Part shown: piece after piece, positions 51,065-60,656 of the stretch
Layout of the letters: every line of letters starts with the position of its first letter
Position numbering within the stretch: position 1 is the first letter of the stretch
Origin: Vibrio penaeicida
GTDB taxonomy: Bacteria; Pseudomonadota; Gammaproteobacteria; Enterobacterales; Vibrionaceae
Length of the DNA stretch: 64,000 bases
Direction: 5' to 3'
NCBI RefSeq assembly: GCF_002933855.1
Contig: NZ_BFAQ01000047.1
Coordinates: 1 to 64,000 of the forward strand
The notes under the pieces: generated by a model
Database searches by the model: none
Seen by the model: only the letters and a program-made list of their open reading frames with translations
What the model was told of the DNA's origin: nothing
Program-made: the position numbers and the translations under genes

Positions 51065-51859
51065 TTAATGAAACAGTAGCAATGTCCCCAAACTGGATAA
51101 AGCGATGGCTAATAAACTCGCCGACAATCCATGCTGCACCGAGGACTTAGAGACGAATTGTTGCACCACCGTTGAAGTCGCAAACTGGCGACCTCCCCAA
51201 TCCATTGACTTAAAATCAAAGCAAAGCGCTAAGAACAGTAAGTGGCTAGCCGTAATTATGCGAGCGTGAAAAAAATCATCTGCATGAATGGCAATAATGT
51301 AGGAAGCAATGTGGCAAGACATAAGCGTGAGTTTAGGAAGTACGTGCTTATACTCCACAAACAACAACTGAACTAACCATGCGCCATATATCACTTTAAC
51401 TTGCCATGGTACAGCATGACCAAACAGAAGCATTGCGCCGTCACCTTTTAGCTGAGTTTGAGCACTTTCAACGGTCCAATAAGCAATAGCAGCGGCTAAA
51501 CATAATGAAATTAATGCCGACATGGTTGCCTGTTTCTTTAACTGAACGAATATAAAACCGCCAGCTTGAAAAAGAAAAAATACAACTAACCCTTTATCGA
51601 TGAAACCAACTTGGATCCAATGGCTTATCGCTAAAAAACACAGCAAGTTAAACCCTGTTTCTAGAAACAGGATACGTTTGATTTCTTCGTCGTTACCGAC
51701 TTTTTTTATTAGCGGCCAAAAAACGATAGGAAATATCAAGGTTAACAATAATGTTATGAATACCGAGCTTTGTACAAGCTGATAGAAACCACTGCCATAA
51801 ATAAAACAAATCGCTAAGAATAGTACTGAGGAAAGTGGTGCATAAACGCGGTTGTTCAT
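51065..51859 (-). CDS. Polytopic membrane protein of FAD-enzyme operon
   Basis: The 264-residue protein has about seven to eight hydrophobic helices, with histidine-rich loops (SCHIASYIIAIHADDFFHARIITASHLL). Its ATG overlaps the upstream FAD-enzyme stop by 4 bp. No family is recognised. His clusters could hold metal, as in membrane desaturases or hydroxylases, but the exact box pattern is absent. It probably works with the FAD enzyme at the inner membrane. Confidence 0.6.
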   Translation of the reverse strand: MNNRVYAPLSSVLFLAICFIYGSGFYQLVQSSVFITLLLTLIFPIVFWPLIKKVGNDEEIKRILFLETGFNLLCFLAISHWIQVGFIDKGLVVFFLFQAGGFIFVQLKKQATMSALISLCLAAAIAYWTVESAQTQLKGDGAMLLFGHAVPWQVKVIYGAWLVQLLFVEYKHVLPKLTLMSCHIASYIIAIHADDFFHARIITASHLLFLALCFDFKSMDWGGRQFATSTVVQQFVSKSSVQHGLSASLLAIALSSLGTLLLFH

Positions 51860-53370
51860 GCGACGTCCTCTTTTGCACTCAGCTGTTCAGCACTTAAACG
51901 CACCGTTTCAATACAGCGCTCTAGAGTTACGGGGACATGCCAAGTTTGCTTAGAGTCTGAAAGGTACTCTCCAACCAAAAATAAATTGTGAAAGGCATCA
52001 ACCGATAAGGATTGCATGCTTTTTGCTGTCGGGTGGGTCAGAGCGTGTTGAATAACCCAGCGTTGCTTGTTTCCCTGCTCGTCTCTTACAGTGCCGCCCT
52101 TAAACCATGTTTTGTAGCTTGTTTCTAACTCTTCCTCTGGAACCAGTTTCGCTCCTAGCCCAACATGAAAACTCATAAAAGCCTCTTCTTCGGCTAAAGA
52201 GGTATTTCCGAAGAGTTGCGTTAGCAATTCAGTTCGCACTTCGTGCTCGTTACATTCCAGCATAGGGCGCTGGTATACATCCCCCAAGGCATGGTTTAAA
52301 TCCGTCGCAGTAACGGACAGGCAAATTCGTTCAACTTGGCCCACTTTTCTACTGGTAATGTGGTAACTCAGCCCCCACGGCGAGTCGACCGCTATACCCA
52401 CGGTTTTCCTCTTTAAACTGGCGGGCATTTGAGAAAAATGAAATTGGAAGCCGTGACTAAATACATAATTGTAGTCCAGTGCTTTACTGTGATTACCGAG
52501 CAGTGCTTCAGTAACATGAGCAGGCAAAGCCAGCACAAAGAAATCGGCTTCGATAGTTTCCCCCTCTTTTGTGAGAGCACTAGAAATCGATGTGGCAGAT
52601 TCATTCTGTTTCAACGACGTGACTTCGCATCCGAGATAAAAATGAACACCACTTTGTATAAGATGCTCGGTAAGAGGAGTAATAAAGGCATCGCCTATAG
52701 GTTCTCGAATTCCTAGGCTGTAAGCGTTTGGAGAGTCAGGGTGAAACGTGCCCGTTTTATTGTTAAGCAGATCTAACACGGATAGCGCTGGTGTACTGTC
52801 TGTTGCACCAATCCAACCTAGTAGTACGGGTTTTAGGAATTGAGATAGCCTAGGTCTTTGCTGATATTCAAAATATTCGCTGACGGGTGTTTTCAGCAAT
52901 TTTTCCGCAGATAAGGTTTGCTCTAACCGTTTTTTAAACCAAAGCACGTCTTGAACAGGGACCTTTGAGTAGAGCATCGCGTAGGCAGATTTGGCATCAT
53001 CCATGAGCTTTTCGACATGACGAAAGTAGCGACGTTGAAATTGCATGGTTTTGCCTTTTTTGCCCCACACAAACTGCACTTGCTCTTGGGGGTATAGAGA
53101 ATCAAAGCAGCTTCCTGTCTCCGTTGGTATTTCCTTTAAAAAATTAAGTAAATTATGGTTTTTTGCAAACAGTTGTCTGTGAGTGAGTTCGTGTACACAC
53201 CCATGAACAACCGTACCAAGGCACTTCCCCCCAGTTTGCTGTTCCTTATCGTAAATGGACACATTGTATCCACGCTTACGGCATTCATGGGCCATGGCTA
53301 AGCCTGAAATCCCTGCACCTAATATGGCGACATGAGGGCGATTTAAGCTATTTTTGTGAGAGCTTGTCAT
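51856..53370 (-). CDS. FAD-dependent amine-oxidase/phytoene-desaturase-like oxidoreductase
   Basis: The product is about 504 residues from the ATG at 53370, or 529 from 53445, which has no ribosome binding site. The dinucleotide fold starts HVAILGAGISGLAMAHECRK and continues YNVSIYDKEQQTGGKCLG. Sequence features such as VLGWIGATDSTPALSVLDLL and the C-terminal NLFLVGEYLSDSKQTWHVPVTLE match the amine oxidase/phytoene desaturase class. It is likely membrane-linked and acts on a lipid or isoprenoid substrate. It is translationally coupled to a polytopic membrane protein. No carotenoid genes are nearby. Confidence 0.78.
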   Translation of the reverse strand: MTSSHKNSLNRPHVAILGAGISGLAMAHECRKRGYNVSIYDKEQQTGGKCLGTVVHGCVHELTHRQLFAKNHNLLNFLKEIPTETGSCFDSLYPQEQVQFVWGKKGKTMQFQRRYFRHVEKLMDDAKSAYAMLYSKVPVQDVLWFKKRLEQTLSAEKLLKTPVSEYFEYQQRPRLSQFLKPVLLGWIGATDSTPALSVLDLLNNKTGTFHPDSPNAYSLGIREPIGDAFITPLTEHLIQSGVHFYLGCEVTSLKQNESATSISSALTKEGETIEADFFVLALPAHVTEALLGNHSKALDYNYVFSHGFQFHFSQMPASLKRKTVGIAVDSPWGLSYHITSRKVGQVERICLSVTATDLNHALGDVYQRPMLECNEHEVRTELLTQLFGNTSLAEEEAFMSFHVGLGAKLVPEEELETSYKTWFKGGTVRDEQGNKQRWVIQHALTHPTAKSMQSLSVDAFHNLFLVGEYLSDSKQTWHVPVTLERCIETVRLSAEQLSAKEDVA

Positions 53371-53445
53371 TTGTTGTTTTCTTCTTATGTAGGTACGTTC
53401 AAATAGGGTATGAGCGTTGTCGGTGTGCTTTGATTGGGCTTCCAT

Positions 53446-54043
53446 TAACTGTTAAATCAATAACAACTACCGCATAAGACACGTGCGGTTAACGCATGAT
53501 TTTTTCGTTTAGGCAGCAAAAATATTGGAATCTCAATCGCTTCAAGAACGGGAATGTTCCCAAAAGAATTTAACTCATTGGGCCTGATTGCCTCAATCCG
53601 CTGAATTCCTACAATTTTGTGAGAAATCAGCTAGCTAGAGCCAGTGGGCTATACAGATGGGTGACTAAAACTCTTTTTAATCAACAGGTTGAGTATAAAG
53701 AATTTTAATATGACTAAAGTTGCTATTCATGTTGTTTTTATGTGAAAACATGCACTTAATTCCAGATTAACAAAATAGAAAAATTTGTTTTACGGAAAGG
53801 GTGAATTAACTTATGTATATTTAAGTAATTAATATCAATGAATTAAGGGTATTTGGGCGATTTTATAGACAGCGAGAACAATCAAATTCGAAAAGGAGGT
53901 ATACCACTACTAAAGCCAGCTAAAATGGTTGATATCTTACAAAGTAATAAGAGCTTTGATACTTATTGGATTGGTATCGTCAATTTTGGGCAATAACGTC
54001 AAATATCCGCCATCGTGATTACTATTCTACTGCTTCAAATAAA
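53446..54043. other. Intergenic region, no convincing gene
   Basis: This stretch is AT-rich. A short frame from 53925 to 53996 (23 codons) follows a GGAGG too far away to count. Nothing else is seen apart from the terminator that begins at 54044. Confidence 0.45.
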
Positions 54044-54067
54044 AAGGCGAGCCGCAATACTCGCCTT
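54044..54067 (-). terminator. Terminator of tricorn-like protease gene
   Basis: AAGGCGAG pairs with CTCGCCTT around an 8-nt loop. On the minus strand a T-rich tail follows. The stem is the same sequence as in the terminator at 57749-57772. Confidence 0.8.
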
Positions 54068-54132
54068 AAAATTAATCAATATTAGCCTTGGTTCAATAAA
54101 GGCTTTGGTTAAAAAACGCTTCCAACTCGCCT

Positions 54133-57100
54133 TTACGGTTGAATCTGGCTCAATGCCGCTTCAATGGCGGTATCCAGTTGCGTGTCTTTACCAACAACAA
54201 TTTCAGAAGGTCGGTTAAAGGCTTGAATATCAGGGATGAGTTCAAGGTTCTCGTAGTAACGACCATCGGATGTTTTTAATGGAAGGTAAGGGAAGCTAAA
54301 GAAAATATCAGGATAAACTGAAGAGAACGCGCCCATTACCGCCGTTCCTGTCCCTGGAACAGGCTCACCAACAATAGGTCCGACGTTTAGATCTTGATAA
54401 TATTGGCTAAACGCAGAGCCTTCTGAATAGGACGCGGAGTTCGCTATCACCACCGAAGGTTTCAACCAGCTACGTCGGCTAGCATCCGATGCGGGTTTGC
54501 CTTTTTGCGGAACGATAACCGCCGCTTTTTGGGCTGTTAGGAACTCAATCAAGGTATCAGCTAAGAAGCCACCGCGGTTAAAGCGTACATCAATGATCAG
54601 TGATTCTGTGTTTCTTAAGCGGCCAAGCGCTTCTGCTCGAAGGTGCTCAAAACTGTTAGCTGACATGTCTGGCAAGTAAACATAACCGACTTTGCCTTCA
54701 CTTGTTTTAAGAACGTGGTCACGCCTTGCCAGTTCCCAACGTTTGCTAACCAGCCCATATTGCTCTCCATCGCTCATTGGGGTGATTTCTTGCTGCCAAG
54801 TGTTCTTTTCTCCTCTCATTAAAGTAACGGAGACAGGCGTGTCTACTTTGTTGTTTAATGCCTGAGAAAGTTCAGCGAGGTTAGAAACGGGTTTTCCATT
54901 TATAGCAGTAACGCGATCGCCTGTTTTAAGCACGACGTCTTCAATGTCGGCAGGGCCGCCGGGCAACACTTCTTCAATGATGAGGTTGGACAATGTCTTT
55001 TCTTCAGTCGTTTTTTCGGCAGTTTCGTCTGCATTTTCGCCGGCAGTTTCTTCGGCATCGGATTTTGCATCCGTATTCGAAGATTCTGTGCGCGCAAACG
55101 AGGGGGCAATGTTTTCGGCAAATACTAACCCAAGCGATGCCGTCTCGTCGTAACGCATAGGCGCTTTCGGATAGCCATATCCCCCAGTGTGAGAAGAATT
55201 CAGTTCGCCACTGAGCTCACTTAAAATGGTGGCAAAGTCGAGGTCATTGTTAATGTGTGGTAGAAACTTTCGGTAGTTGTTGCTATAGAAGTCCCAATCC
55301 ACATTGTCCATATCACGGCGGTAGTATTGTTCTTTTGTTTGGGTAACGATTTGGTCAAATGCGGCTTTTCTTCTCGGTGCCACATCAAAATCGACTGGAA
55401 GATCAATGGCGTGATATATCGGTTCACCTGAATTCGTCTCTACTTCAATCACATCATACTCGGTGAGCAAGTAAGCGAATTCTTGGGTCGATGATATGTA
55501 AACGCTCTTGGCTTCTGGCAGACCAGAAAACAGTAATGAAGACTCATTGGTTCTGATGTTGTAACTAAACCCGCGAGTACTGTAATCGCCCGATGGGTCT
55601 GAATACATATCGATGACAAGCAAGTGATCACCCATTAAGTGCGCACCAATTACTGTGGTAGAGAAGGGGAGATGGAATGCCTCGCGATATTCAATATTGT
55701 TAGCGTTGAAAGCATAACTCGGTGCGCTTTCATTTTCCTCGGGCAGTTCGACGTCGTCTCTAAAATCTTTCTTAGCGCGATTATTCACAAATACGCCGTT
55801 AAGGGTATATCCGGTGTCTTCACCATCCGCCGATTTTGTACCGTACTTTGAGGTTTTCCAAAATAGAATTCTGCCGTTTGCGCTCCACTGTGGCATGCCA
55901 TTGTAAAAGCCACTTTGAGATACATTAATTGAAGACTGGCTTCCATCGGCTTGAACAACATGAACCTGCTCTACATAAGGGCTAGGCGATAAGTGCACAG
56001 CAAGTTGTGAAGAATCGGGAGACCAAGAAAATTCCAATTGGTTTGATTCACTGACTGTTTCCGCAGAAATAAGCTCCACGCCCAAATTTGTGGCTTCTTC
56101 ATTTTTGGAAGTAAGTGCGTCTTCGATTTTGTCTAATACAGAGCTTTCATTGCTGTCACTGAGATCAAGTACGTGAAGTGCTCTTCCATCCACAACGAAC
56201 GCGAGCTTGCTCCCATCCGGAGAGTATTTTGGTTGAGTGACATTATGTTCTTCAGAAACAAGGAAGGGGGTTTCTTCAGTAATGATTGCTTTCGACAGGA
56301 GTTCTTCTTCTTTAACGGAATATGCCGCGTATAACCCCCATTTTCCATCCCGCAGTGCACTATAAATGGCACCATAGCCGTCTGTGGTGAAGTCGACGTG
56401 TTTTTCCGCACCAATCGTATTGGTTATATTTTTTACCGTTGTTTTTTCTGCATTGAAAGCATAAACATCACCGTACGAACTCAGTAACATTTCACCTACG
56501 TCGAGTTCTGATGGGACAAAGCTGGTGGCATTATTGGTGAAGTGGTATTGGCTAGGTTTTGGAGTGAAATTTTGAATAGTAATATTTACTTTTTTTGCCG
56601 CTTTATCGTTTTGCTTCTTAGTGTATAACTCACCATTATATGAGAACGCGAGGTTGTCATTTTCATCAAGAGACAGGTGTCGAACAGGGTGGCTAGACAA
56701 ACGCGTAATTTGAGTTTTTTCTGCGGTTGCTAATTCGTAAAACCACACATTGAAATTCCCATCGCGTTCACTGAGGTAATAAAAACCGGATTCATCTTTG
56801 TTCCAAATAGGTTGTTGTGCCGAAATACGATCTTCAGTGAGCTGGTTGTGTTTACCTGTGACGGCGTCATAAAGCCAGATGTTTGGAACCGCAAAAGAAC
56901 GTTGATGCTTGCGATATTCTTGGTCTTTGTGTGGAGAGTTGTACAACAACTTCGTTTCATCGGAATTCCAAACCGCATGTTTCGCCGGTACGCTCAGAAC
57001 CGCGGAGGATTGATTAGAATGAAGTGCGACTCGATAGAGCTGATTCCCGAGAGGGTACAAGGATCCTTCTGGCAAGCTGTAAAAATCTTGCGTTTTATTG

Positions 57101-57591
57101 GTTAGCCTTGAAGTACTAAACAACAAAGCATCACCATTTTCGCTGAACCCAGTGGGAATATCTGAGCCAGAATGATACGTATGCCTAGCCATCTGGCCAG
57201 TTTCAAGGTTTATAGTGAATACATCATCGTTACCATAAGGGTTTGCTGCGAATGCGAGTGTTTGACTGTCGGGTGACCACATCAAATTATGCGGGTAAAA
57301 GTCTCCATTGGTGATAGCCCTAGCATCGCCCCCCTTACTTGAAACCAGAAATATCTTACTTTGATAGGTAAAAGCTAAGGTTTTGCCATCTGGAGACAAA
57401 GCGGTATTTCGCAGCCAGAGTGGTGCATTTGAAGCACCTGTTTCTGGAACCGTTTCATCCGCCGAATCTAGTACGGCTTTTTGTACTGCTGTATCGTTAG
57501 GTTTGGTGATTTGCGTTGCATGGGCTGGGGAAAGTACACCTGAAATTAAAGCAGCAAGTAGCGAAAAGCGCATGGTATGGCTCATGTCCAT
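54133..57591 (-). CDS. Tricorn-type S41 protease with beta-propeller and PDZ domain
   Basis: The 1152-residue product has a signal peptide (MRFSLLAALISGVLSPAHA). An N-terminal TolB-like propeller follows (repeats such as LMWSPDSQTLAFAANPYG and PKYSPDGSKLAFVVDG, to about residue 680). An S41 region carries the tricorn-type first catalytic pair in ELNSSH, an acidic Ala/Glu/Thr-rich insert and a PDZ domain (ILPGGPADIEDVVLKTGDRVTAINGKPV). The nucleophile segment is ANSASYSEGSAF, with the Glu in NLELIPDI. All four tricorn catalytic positions are present. It is probably a periplasmic peptide-degrading enzyme. A terminator follows at 54044. Confidence 0.85.
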   Translation of the reverse strand: MDMSHTMRFSLLAALISGVLSPAHATQITKPNDTAVQKAVLDSADETVPETGASNAPLWLRNTALSPDGKTLAFTYQSKIFLVSSKGGDARAITNGDFYPHNLMWSPDSQTLAFAANPYGNDDVFTINLETGQMARHTYHSGSDIPTGFSENGDALLFSTSRLTNKTQDFYSLPEGSLYPLGNQLYRVALHSNQSSAVLSVPAKHAVWNSDETKLLYNSPHKDQEYRKHQRSFAVPNIWLYDAVTGKHNQLTEDRISAQQPIWNKDESGFYYLSERDGNFNVWFYELATAEKTQITRLSSHPVRHLSLDENDNLAFSYNGELYTKKQNDKAAKKVNITIQNFTPKPSQYHFTNNATSFVPSELDVGEMLLSSYGDVYAFNAEKTTVKNITNTIGAEKHVDFTTDGYGAIYSALRDGKWGLYAAYSVKEEELLSKAIITEETPFLVSEEHNVTQPKYSPDGSKLAFVVDGRALHVLDLSDSNESSVLDKIEDALTSKNEEATNLGVELISAETVSESNQLEFSWSPDSSQLAVHLSPSPYVEQVHVVQADGSQSSINVSQSGFYNGMPQWSANGRILFWKTSKYGTKSADGEDTGYTLNGVFVNNRAKKDFRDDVELPEENESAPSYAFNANNIEYREAFHLPFSTTVIGAHLMGDHLLVIDMYSDPSGDYSTRGFSYNIRTNESSLLFSGLPEAKSVYISSTQEFAYLLTEYDVIEVETNSGEPIYHAIDLPVDFDVAPRRKAAFDQIVTQTKEQYYRRDMDNVDWDFYSNNYRKFLPHINNDLDFATILSELSGELNSSHTGGYGYPKAPMRYDETASLGLVFAENIAPSFARTESSNTDAKSDAEETAGENADETAEKTTEEKTLSNLIIEEVLPGGPADIEDVVLKTGDRVTAINGKPVSNLAELSQALNNKVDTPVSVTLMRGEKNTWQQEITPMSDGEQYGLVSKRWELARRDHVLKTSEGKVGYVYLPDMSANSFEHLRAEALGRLRNTESLIIDVRFNRGGFLADTLIEFLTAQKAAVIVPQKGKPASDASRRSWLKPSVVIANSASYSEGSAFSQYYQDLNVGPIVGEPVPGTGTAVMGAFSSVYPDIFFSFPYLPLKTSDGRYYENLELIPDIQAFNRPSEIVVGKDTQLDTAIEAALSQIQP

Positions 57592-57748
57592 TTTCCTTAT
57601 TTTTTATTATGAACTGCAGATAATTTGAACAAAACTCAAGCGAAAATGTTCACTAATTATTTAAGCATCTGATTGTTATTATCTATATCATTTGTTTGGT
57701 CAAGATTAGAAGTCAGTTTATTAATAAGGTTCGCTTTTTGTAAAGAAA

Positions 57749-57772
57749 AAGGCGAGCTACGTTGCTCGCCTT
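57749..57772 (-). terminator. Terminator of YD-repeat gene
   Basis: AAGGCGAGC pairs with GCTCGCCTT across the 6-nt loop TACGTT. On the minus strand a TTTTTC tail follows. The stem core is identical to the protease terminator at 54044. Confidence 0.82.
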
Positions 57773-57788
57773 AGTTTCTGGATACTCT

Positions 57789-58739
57789 TTACTTGTTGCT
57801 CATATTATAGTTCAACGTTGTGCTCGCTCCTGTAGGGAAAGTGAGCAATAGCTCCAAACTGTCTGGCAGAACGTCGCCATCATGGTTATGGTATTGGTAA
57901 CTGTAGTTCGTCACGCTCCCTTCTACAGTTTGTTTAAGATTGCGAATTGGGTGAAATGCCAACCCAAAGAAGTCTACGTCCACTTTCCATTCTTTGACTG
58001 GATCGGCGTAATACACACCATAAACGAGAGAGCCATCATCGACGTATTCCATTTCAACGGTTTTTGTTGGCTTACCAAATAGCTTTTGAGTCGCTTTTTT
58101 AATCTCTCCATTCGGGTGGTACTGAAGGAGCAACGTGTTCTTTTCTTTTGGTGTAGAGAATCGAGTTTCTCGAATTTTTCTTAGCTTTCCGTCTTCATGG
58201 TAGTAATAGTGAAACTCTCTAACGGCGGTATCTTCCCCAGTAATTGGGGCTTGTCTACGTTGAAGCAACTTACCATCTGCCCCGTACGTGTATTGAATTC
58301 GATATGACGCGATAGGTGTGCCGTCTAAATTCGTTGCTTCGTCATGAAACACTTTTTTGTTTTCGAACGTAACTTGCCCTAGAGCGTTGTAGCTGTAGTC
58401 GGAAACGAAATTCTCTTTTGTGTGTCGTACGTAGCTATTGATTGATCCGTGCTTCATCAATGCGCGAGCAGACTGCAATAAGCCTTGTTCGTTGTATGCA
58501 TAATCAAAAGTGCTGTCTGCGTAATTTCGTTGAGTCACTCTACCTAGATGGTCGTAAGAATACGCCCCCGCTACTGTCGTTTCGCCACTGGCTTCTTTCG
58601 CGACTTGAGTCAAGCGAGCTGTGGTTGCTTGTACGCTATTGGAGTCCACATAATCTTCAAATACGGAGTAGTGTTCGTAAGCGGAGACGTTAAAAGCCGT
58701 TAAAATGGCGAGGGCAGCGAAGCTTCTTTTTAAAATCAT
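57789..58739 (-). CDS. Small secreted YD-repeat (RHS-like) protein
   Basis: The 316-residue product has a signal peptide (MILKRSFAALAILTAFNVSA). It contains a series of YD-type beta repeats: YSYDHLGRVTQRNY, FDYAYNEQGLL, DYSYNALGQVTFEN, YTYGADGKLLQRR, YYYHEDGKLRKIRE. RHS proteins build large shells around toxins. This protein is short and ends without a recognisable toxin domain, so it is more likely a periplasmic or surface repeat protein. It is monocistronic and is followed by a terminator at 57749. Confidence 0.7.
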   Translation of the reverse strand: MILKRSFAALAILTAFNVSAYEHYSVFEDYVDSNSVQATTARLTQVAKEASGETTVAGAYSYDHLGRVTQRNYADSTFDYAYNEQGLLQSARALMKHGSINSYVRHTKENFVSDYSYNALGQVTFENKKVFHDEATNLDGTPIASYRIQYTYGADGKLLQRRQAPITGEDTAVREFHYYYHEDGKLRKIRETRFSTPKEKNTLLLQYHPNGEIKKATQKLFGKPTKTVEMEYVDDGSLVYGVYYADPVKEWKVDVDFFGLAFHPIRNLKQTVEGSVTNYSYQYHNHDGDVLPDSLELLLTFPTGASTTLNYNMSNK

Positions 58740-59016
58740 ATTTAATTACCTGTTTTTATTGATTTATTACCTTCTCCATACACTCGGTTATTGAACAGAT
58801 GTGTATGAAGATAGGGCTCTCTGTATCATTTCTGAGAGCAATGCGAACTTATCAGGCAATATTTGTAAAGTAAGCAGCTTGGTGCATTATTTTAGAGTTA
58901 ATTACTATGTTTGTGATATTTATTCAGATTAATAATCTAAATAAATGGATATTTGTGGATTTTAAAATTAGCCTGTTCGGTTCTTGATGTAAGAAGCGAC
59001 AAAGCGCCTCACAAGA

Positions 59017-59982
59017 TCAAGCTTTCTTGGTTTGGGAAGGGGGAAAACCAAAGGCTGCTTTATACGCCCGACTAAAAGCGGCTTCAGATTGATAACCAAC
59101 GCTCATCGCAATACTTATAATGGATTCGTTCCCTTTGGTGAGCTTATCTTTGGCGAGATTCAATCTCCAATCGGTGACGTACTTTTTGGGTGTTGAACCT
59201 ACTACTTGTTTGAAATGATCAATAAACGCCGTCCGAGACATTCCGGCAATCTTGGCAAGTGTATTGACATCAAGATTTGAATCAGGGGAGTGGTGAATGG
59301 TCGCCATTACCTTTGCTAAGCGTTTATCTGTGTGAGCGTTAATCCAAGATTGGTCATTTGCAGGAAGTTCTGAAATCCAAGATCGGATACTCTGGAGAAT
59401 CAAGATGTCAGCTAATTTGGTGATGACGATACTGGATGCAAACTCTTCGTGGGCGAGCTCTTTCTGAATCAAAGATACGGTTTGGGAAAGGGTGGAGTAG
59501 AGGTGCGAATCAGAACCAATGAAAACGAAATCAGGCATCGAATTGGTAATGGAATGAGCAAGCTCGCTGTCGAACACAACCGTACCGCATAATGCTTGAG
59601 TTTTGGGACCAGAACCTTGAATAACAAGCTGCTCGTGATGATCCCCAATTTTCTCTATTTCCAAATCTAAAAGATTGACCGCCTCAGACCCTTTGCTATC
59701 CACAAAACTGTGCCCCATTCCTTTGGGTAGGAGGATAAAATCACCTTCTTGGAGCTCTATGCTTTTCTCCCCAATATTTAAGGTAGCGCTTCCGCTCGTA
59801 ATAAGATGAAACATACAGCATGAGGGGATACTAGGCATCAATATTCCCCAAGGTTCTTCTAACAGAGAGTGCGTGTAAAAGACGCTTCTCATTGTTAAAT
59901 ACGCCAGTGGGGAAATATTTTCTGTTTGATGGGTGATTTTGTCCCGTAGACGATCTTGAGCGCTTAGGTTGCTGTTAGGCAT
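59017..59982 (-). CDS. AraC-family regulator with cupin domain
   Basis: The product is about 321 residues from the ATG at 59982, with AGGAAG roughly 9 nt upstream; 60021 is an alternative. The N-terminal cupin_6-like region (PSIPSCCMFHLITSGSATLNIGEKSIELQEGDFILLPKGMGHSF) has a Cys pair. The C-terminal double HTH has VNTLAKIAGMSRTAFIDHFKQVVGSTPKKY and AMSVGYQSEAAFSRAYKAAFGFPPS. It is divergent from the DUF1772 gene, whose promoter contains a perfect palindrome. Confidence 0.9.
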   Translation of the reverse strand: MPNSNLSAQDRLRDKITHQTENISPLAYLTMRSVFYTHSLLEEPWGILMPSIPSCCMFHLITSGSATLNIGEKSIELQEGDFILLPKGMGHSFVDSKGSEAVNLLDLEIEKIGDHHEQLVIQGSGPKTQALCGTVVFDSELAHSITNSMPDFVFIGSDSHLYSTLSQTVSLIQKELAHEEFASSIVITKLADILILQSIRSWISELPANDQSWINAHTDKRLAKVMATIHHSPDSNLDVNTLAKIAGMSRTAFIDHFKQVVGSTPKKYVTDWRLNLAKDKLTKGNESIISIAMSVGYQSEAAFSRAYKAAFGFPPSQTKKA

Positions 59983-60070
59983 TTTTTGTACTTCCTGCAA
60001 AGAATTACGAACTTTATGCAAATCAAATGATTGCCCATTTCTATTAAATACACAATTACCGATTCAACAG

Positions 60071-60088
60071 CTTGGTTATCTAACCAAG
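60071..60088. promoter_or_regulatory. Perfect palindrome upstream of DUF1772 gene
   Basis: CTTGGTTATCTAACCAAG is an 18-bp inverted repeat with 8-bp arms and a 2-bp centre. It ends 2 nt before the ribosome binding site of the DUF1772 gene. A repressor bound there would block the transcript. It lies between that gene and the divergent AraC gene. Confidence 0.6.
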
Positions 60089-60103
60089 TGAAAGGAGAAT
60101 AGT

Positions 60104-60568
60104 GTGTTTGATTCATTTTTGATGGTGCTGGAAATTGTCGCCTTTGTTACAACATCGCTACTTGCTGGGCTTTATTTCATTTTCAACAACACAGTAATGC
60201 CAGTATTGAAAGAGCTAAAAACACCAGAAGTTATGGTGAGAATTAATGAGGTCATTTTGAATAAGGCATTTTTGACGGTATTTTTCTGCTCGCCAGTTAG
60301 TAGCTTTCTTTGCATTTTGATCTTCTTGTACCAAGCACAAGCACCAACAATGCCATTCTTTCTACTAGGCTCAGGGCTCGCCATATCCGGTTTTCTTATA
60401 ACGTTATTCTTTAATGTTCCACTCAATAATCGGTTAAAAGATTCAGGCACCCAACTGAATCAAACATGGCAACATTATCTTCAAAAATGGGGGCGCTGGA
60501 ACGCGATAAGAGGGTATTTAAGTCTTGTTTCGATAACGCTTATGGCTTGCCATTTTGTCATTCAATAA
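60104..60568 (+). CDS. DUF1772 (anthrone oxygenase-like) membrane protein
   Basis: The 154-residue protein starts from a GTG with AAAGGAGA upstream. It has four membrane helices and the DUF1772 pattern: a long N-terminal helix (VLEIVAFVTTSLLAGLYFIFNNTVMP), then FFNVPLNNRLKD and WGRWNAIRGYLSL near the C terminus. Family members are linked to anthrone oxidation in some polyketide pathways, but most are of unknown role. It is divergent from the AraC gene, and the perfect palindrome at 60071 is probably its operator. Confidence 0.82.
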   Translation: MFDSFLMVLEIVAFVTTSLLAGLYFIFNNTVMPVLKELKTPEVMVRINEVILNKAFLTVFFCSPVSSFLCILIFLYQAQAPTMPFFLLGSGLAISGFLITLFFNVPLNNRLKDSGTQLNQTWQHYLQKWGRWNAIRGYLSLVSITLMACHFVIQ

Positions 60569-60623
60569 ACCGTATTTATGAAATCAGTGTGCAAATCCTA
60601 TTCAGAATATTACAGGCCAACGC

Positions 60624-60656
60624 AAAGAGCCTGCGGTTTAACTGCAGGCTCTTTTT
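60624..60656 (+). terminator. Intrinsic terminator after DUF1772 gene
   Basis: AAAGAGCCTGC pairs with GCAGGCTCTTT across a 9-nt loop and is followed by T. It lies 56 nt after the stop. Confidence 0.88.

Noticed and set aside
53925..53996. 23-codon frame after a GGAGG in the region before the tricorn-like gene
   Set aside because: The ribosome binding site is about 27 nt from the ATG, and no homology or conservation argument supports it.
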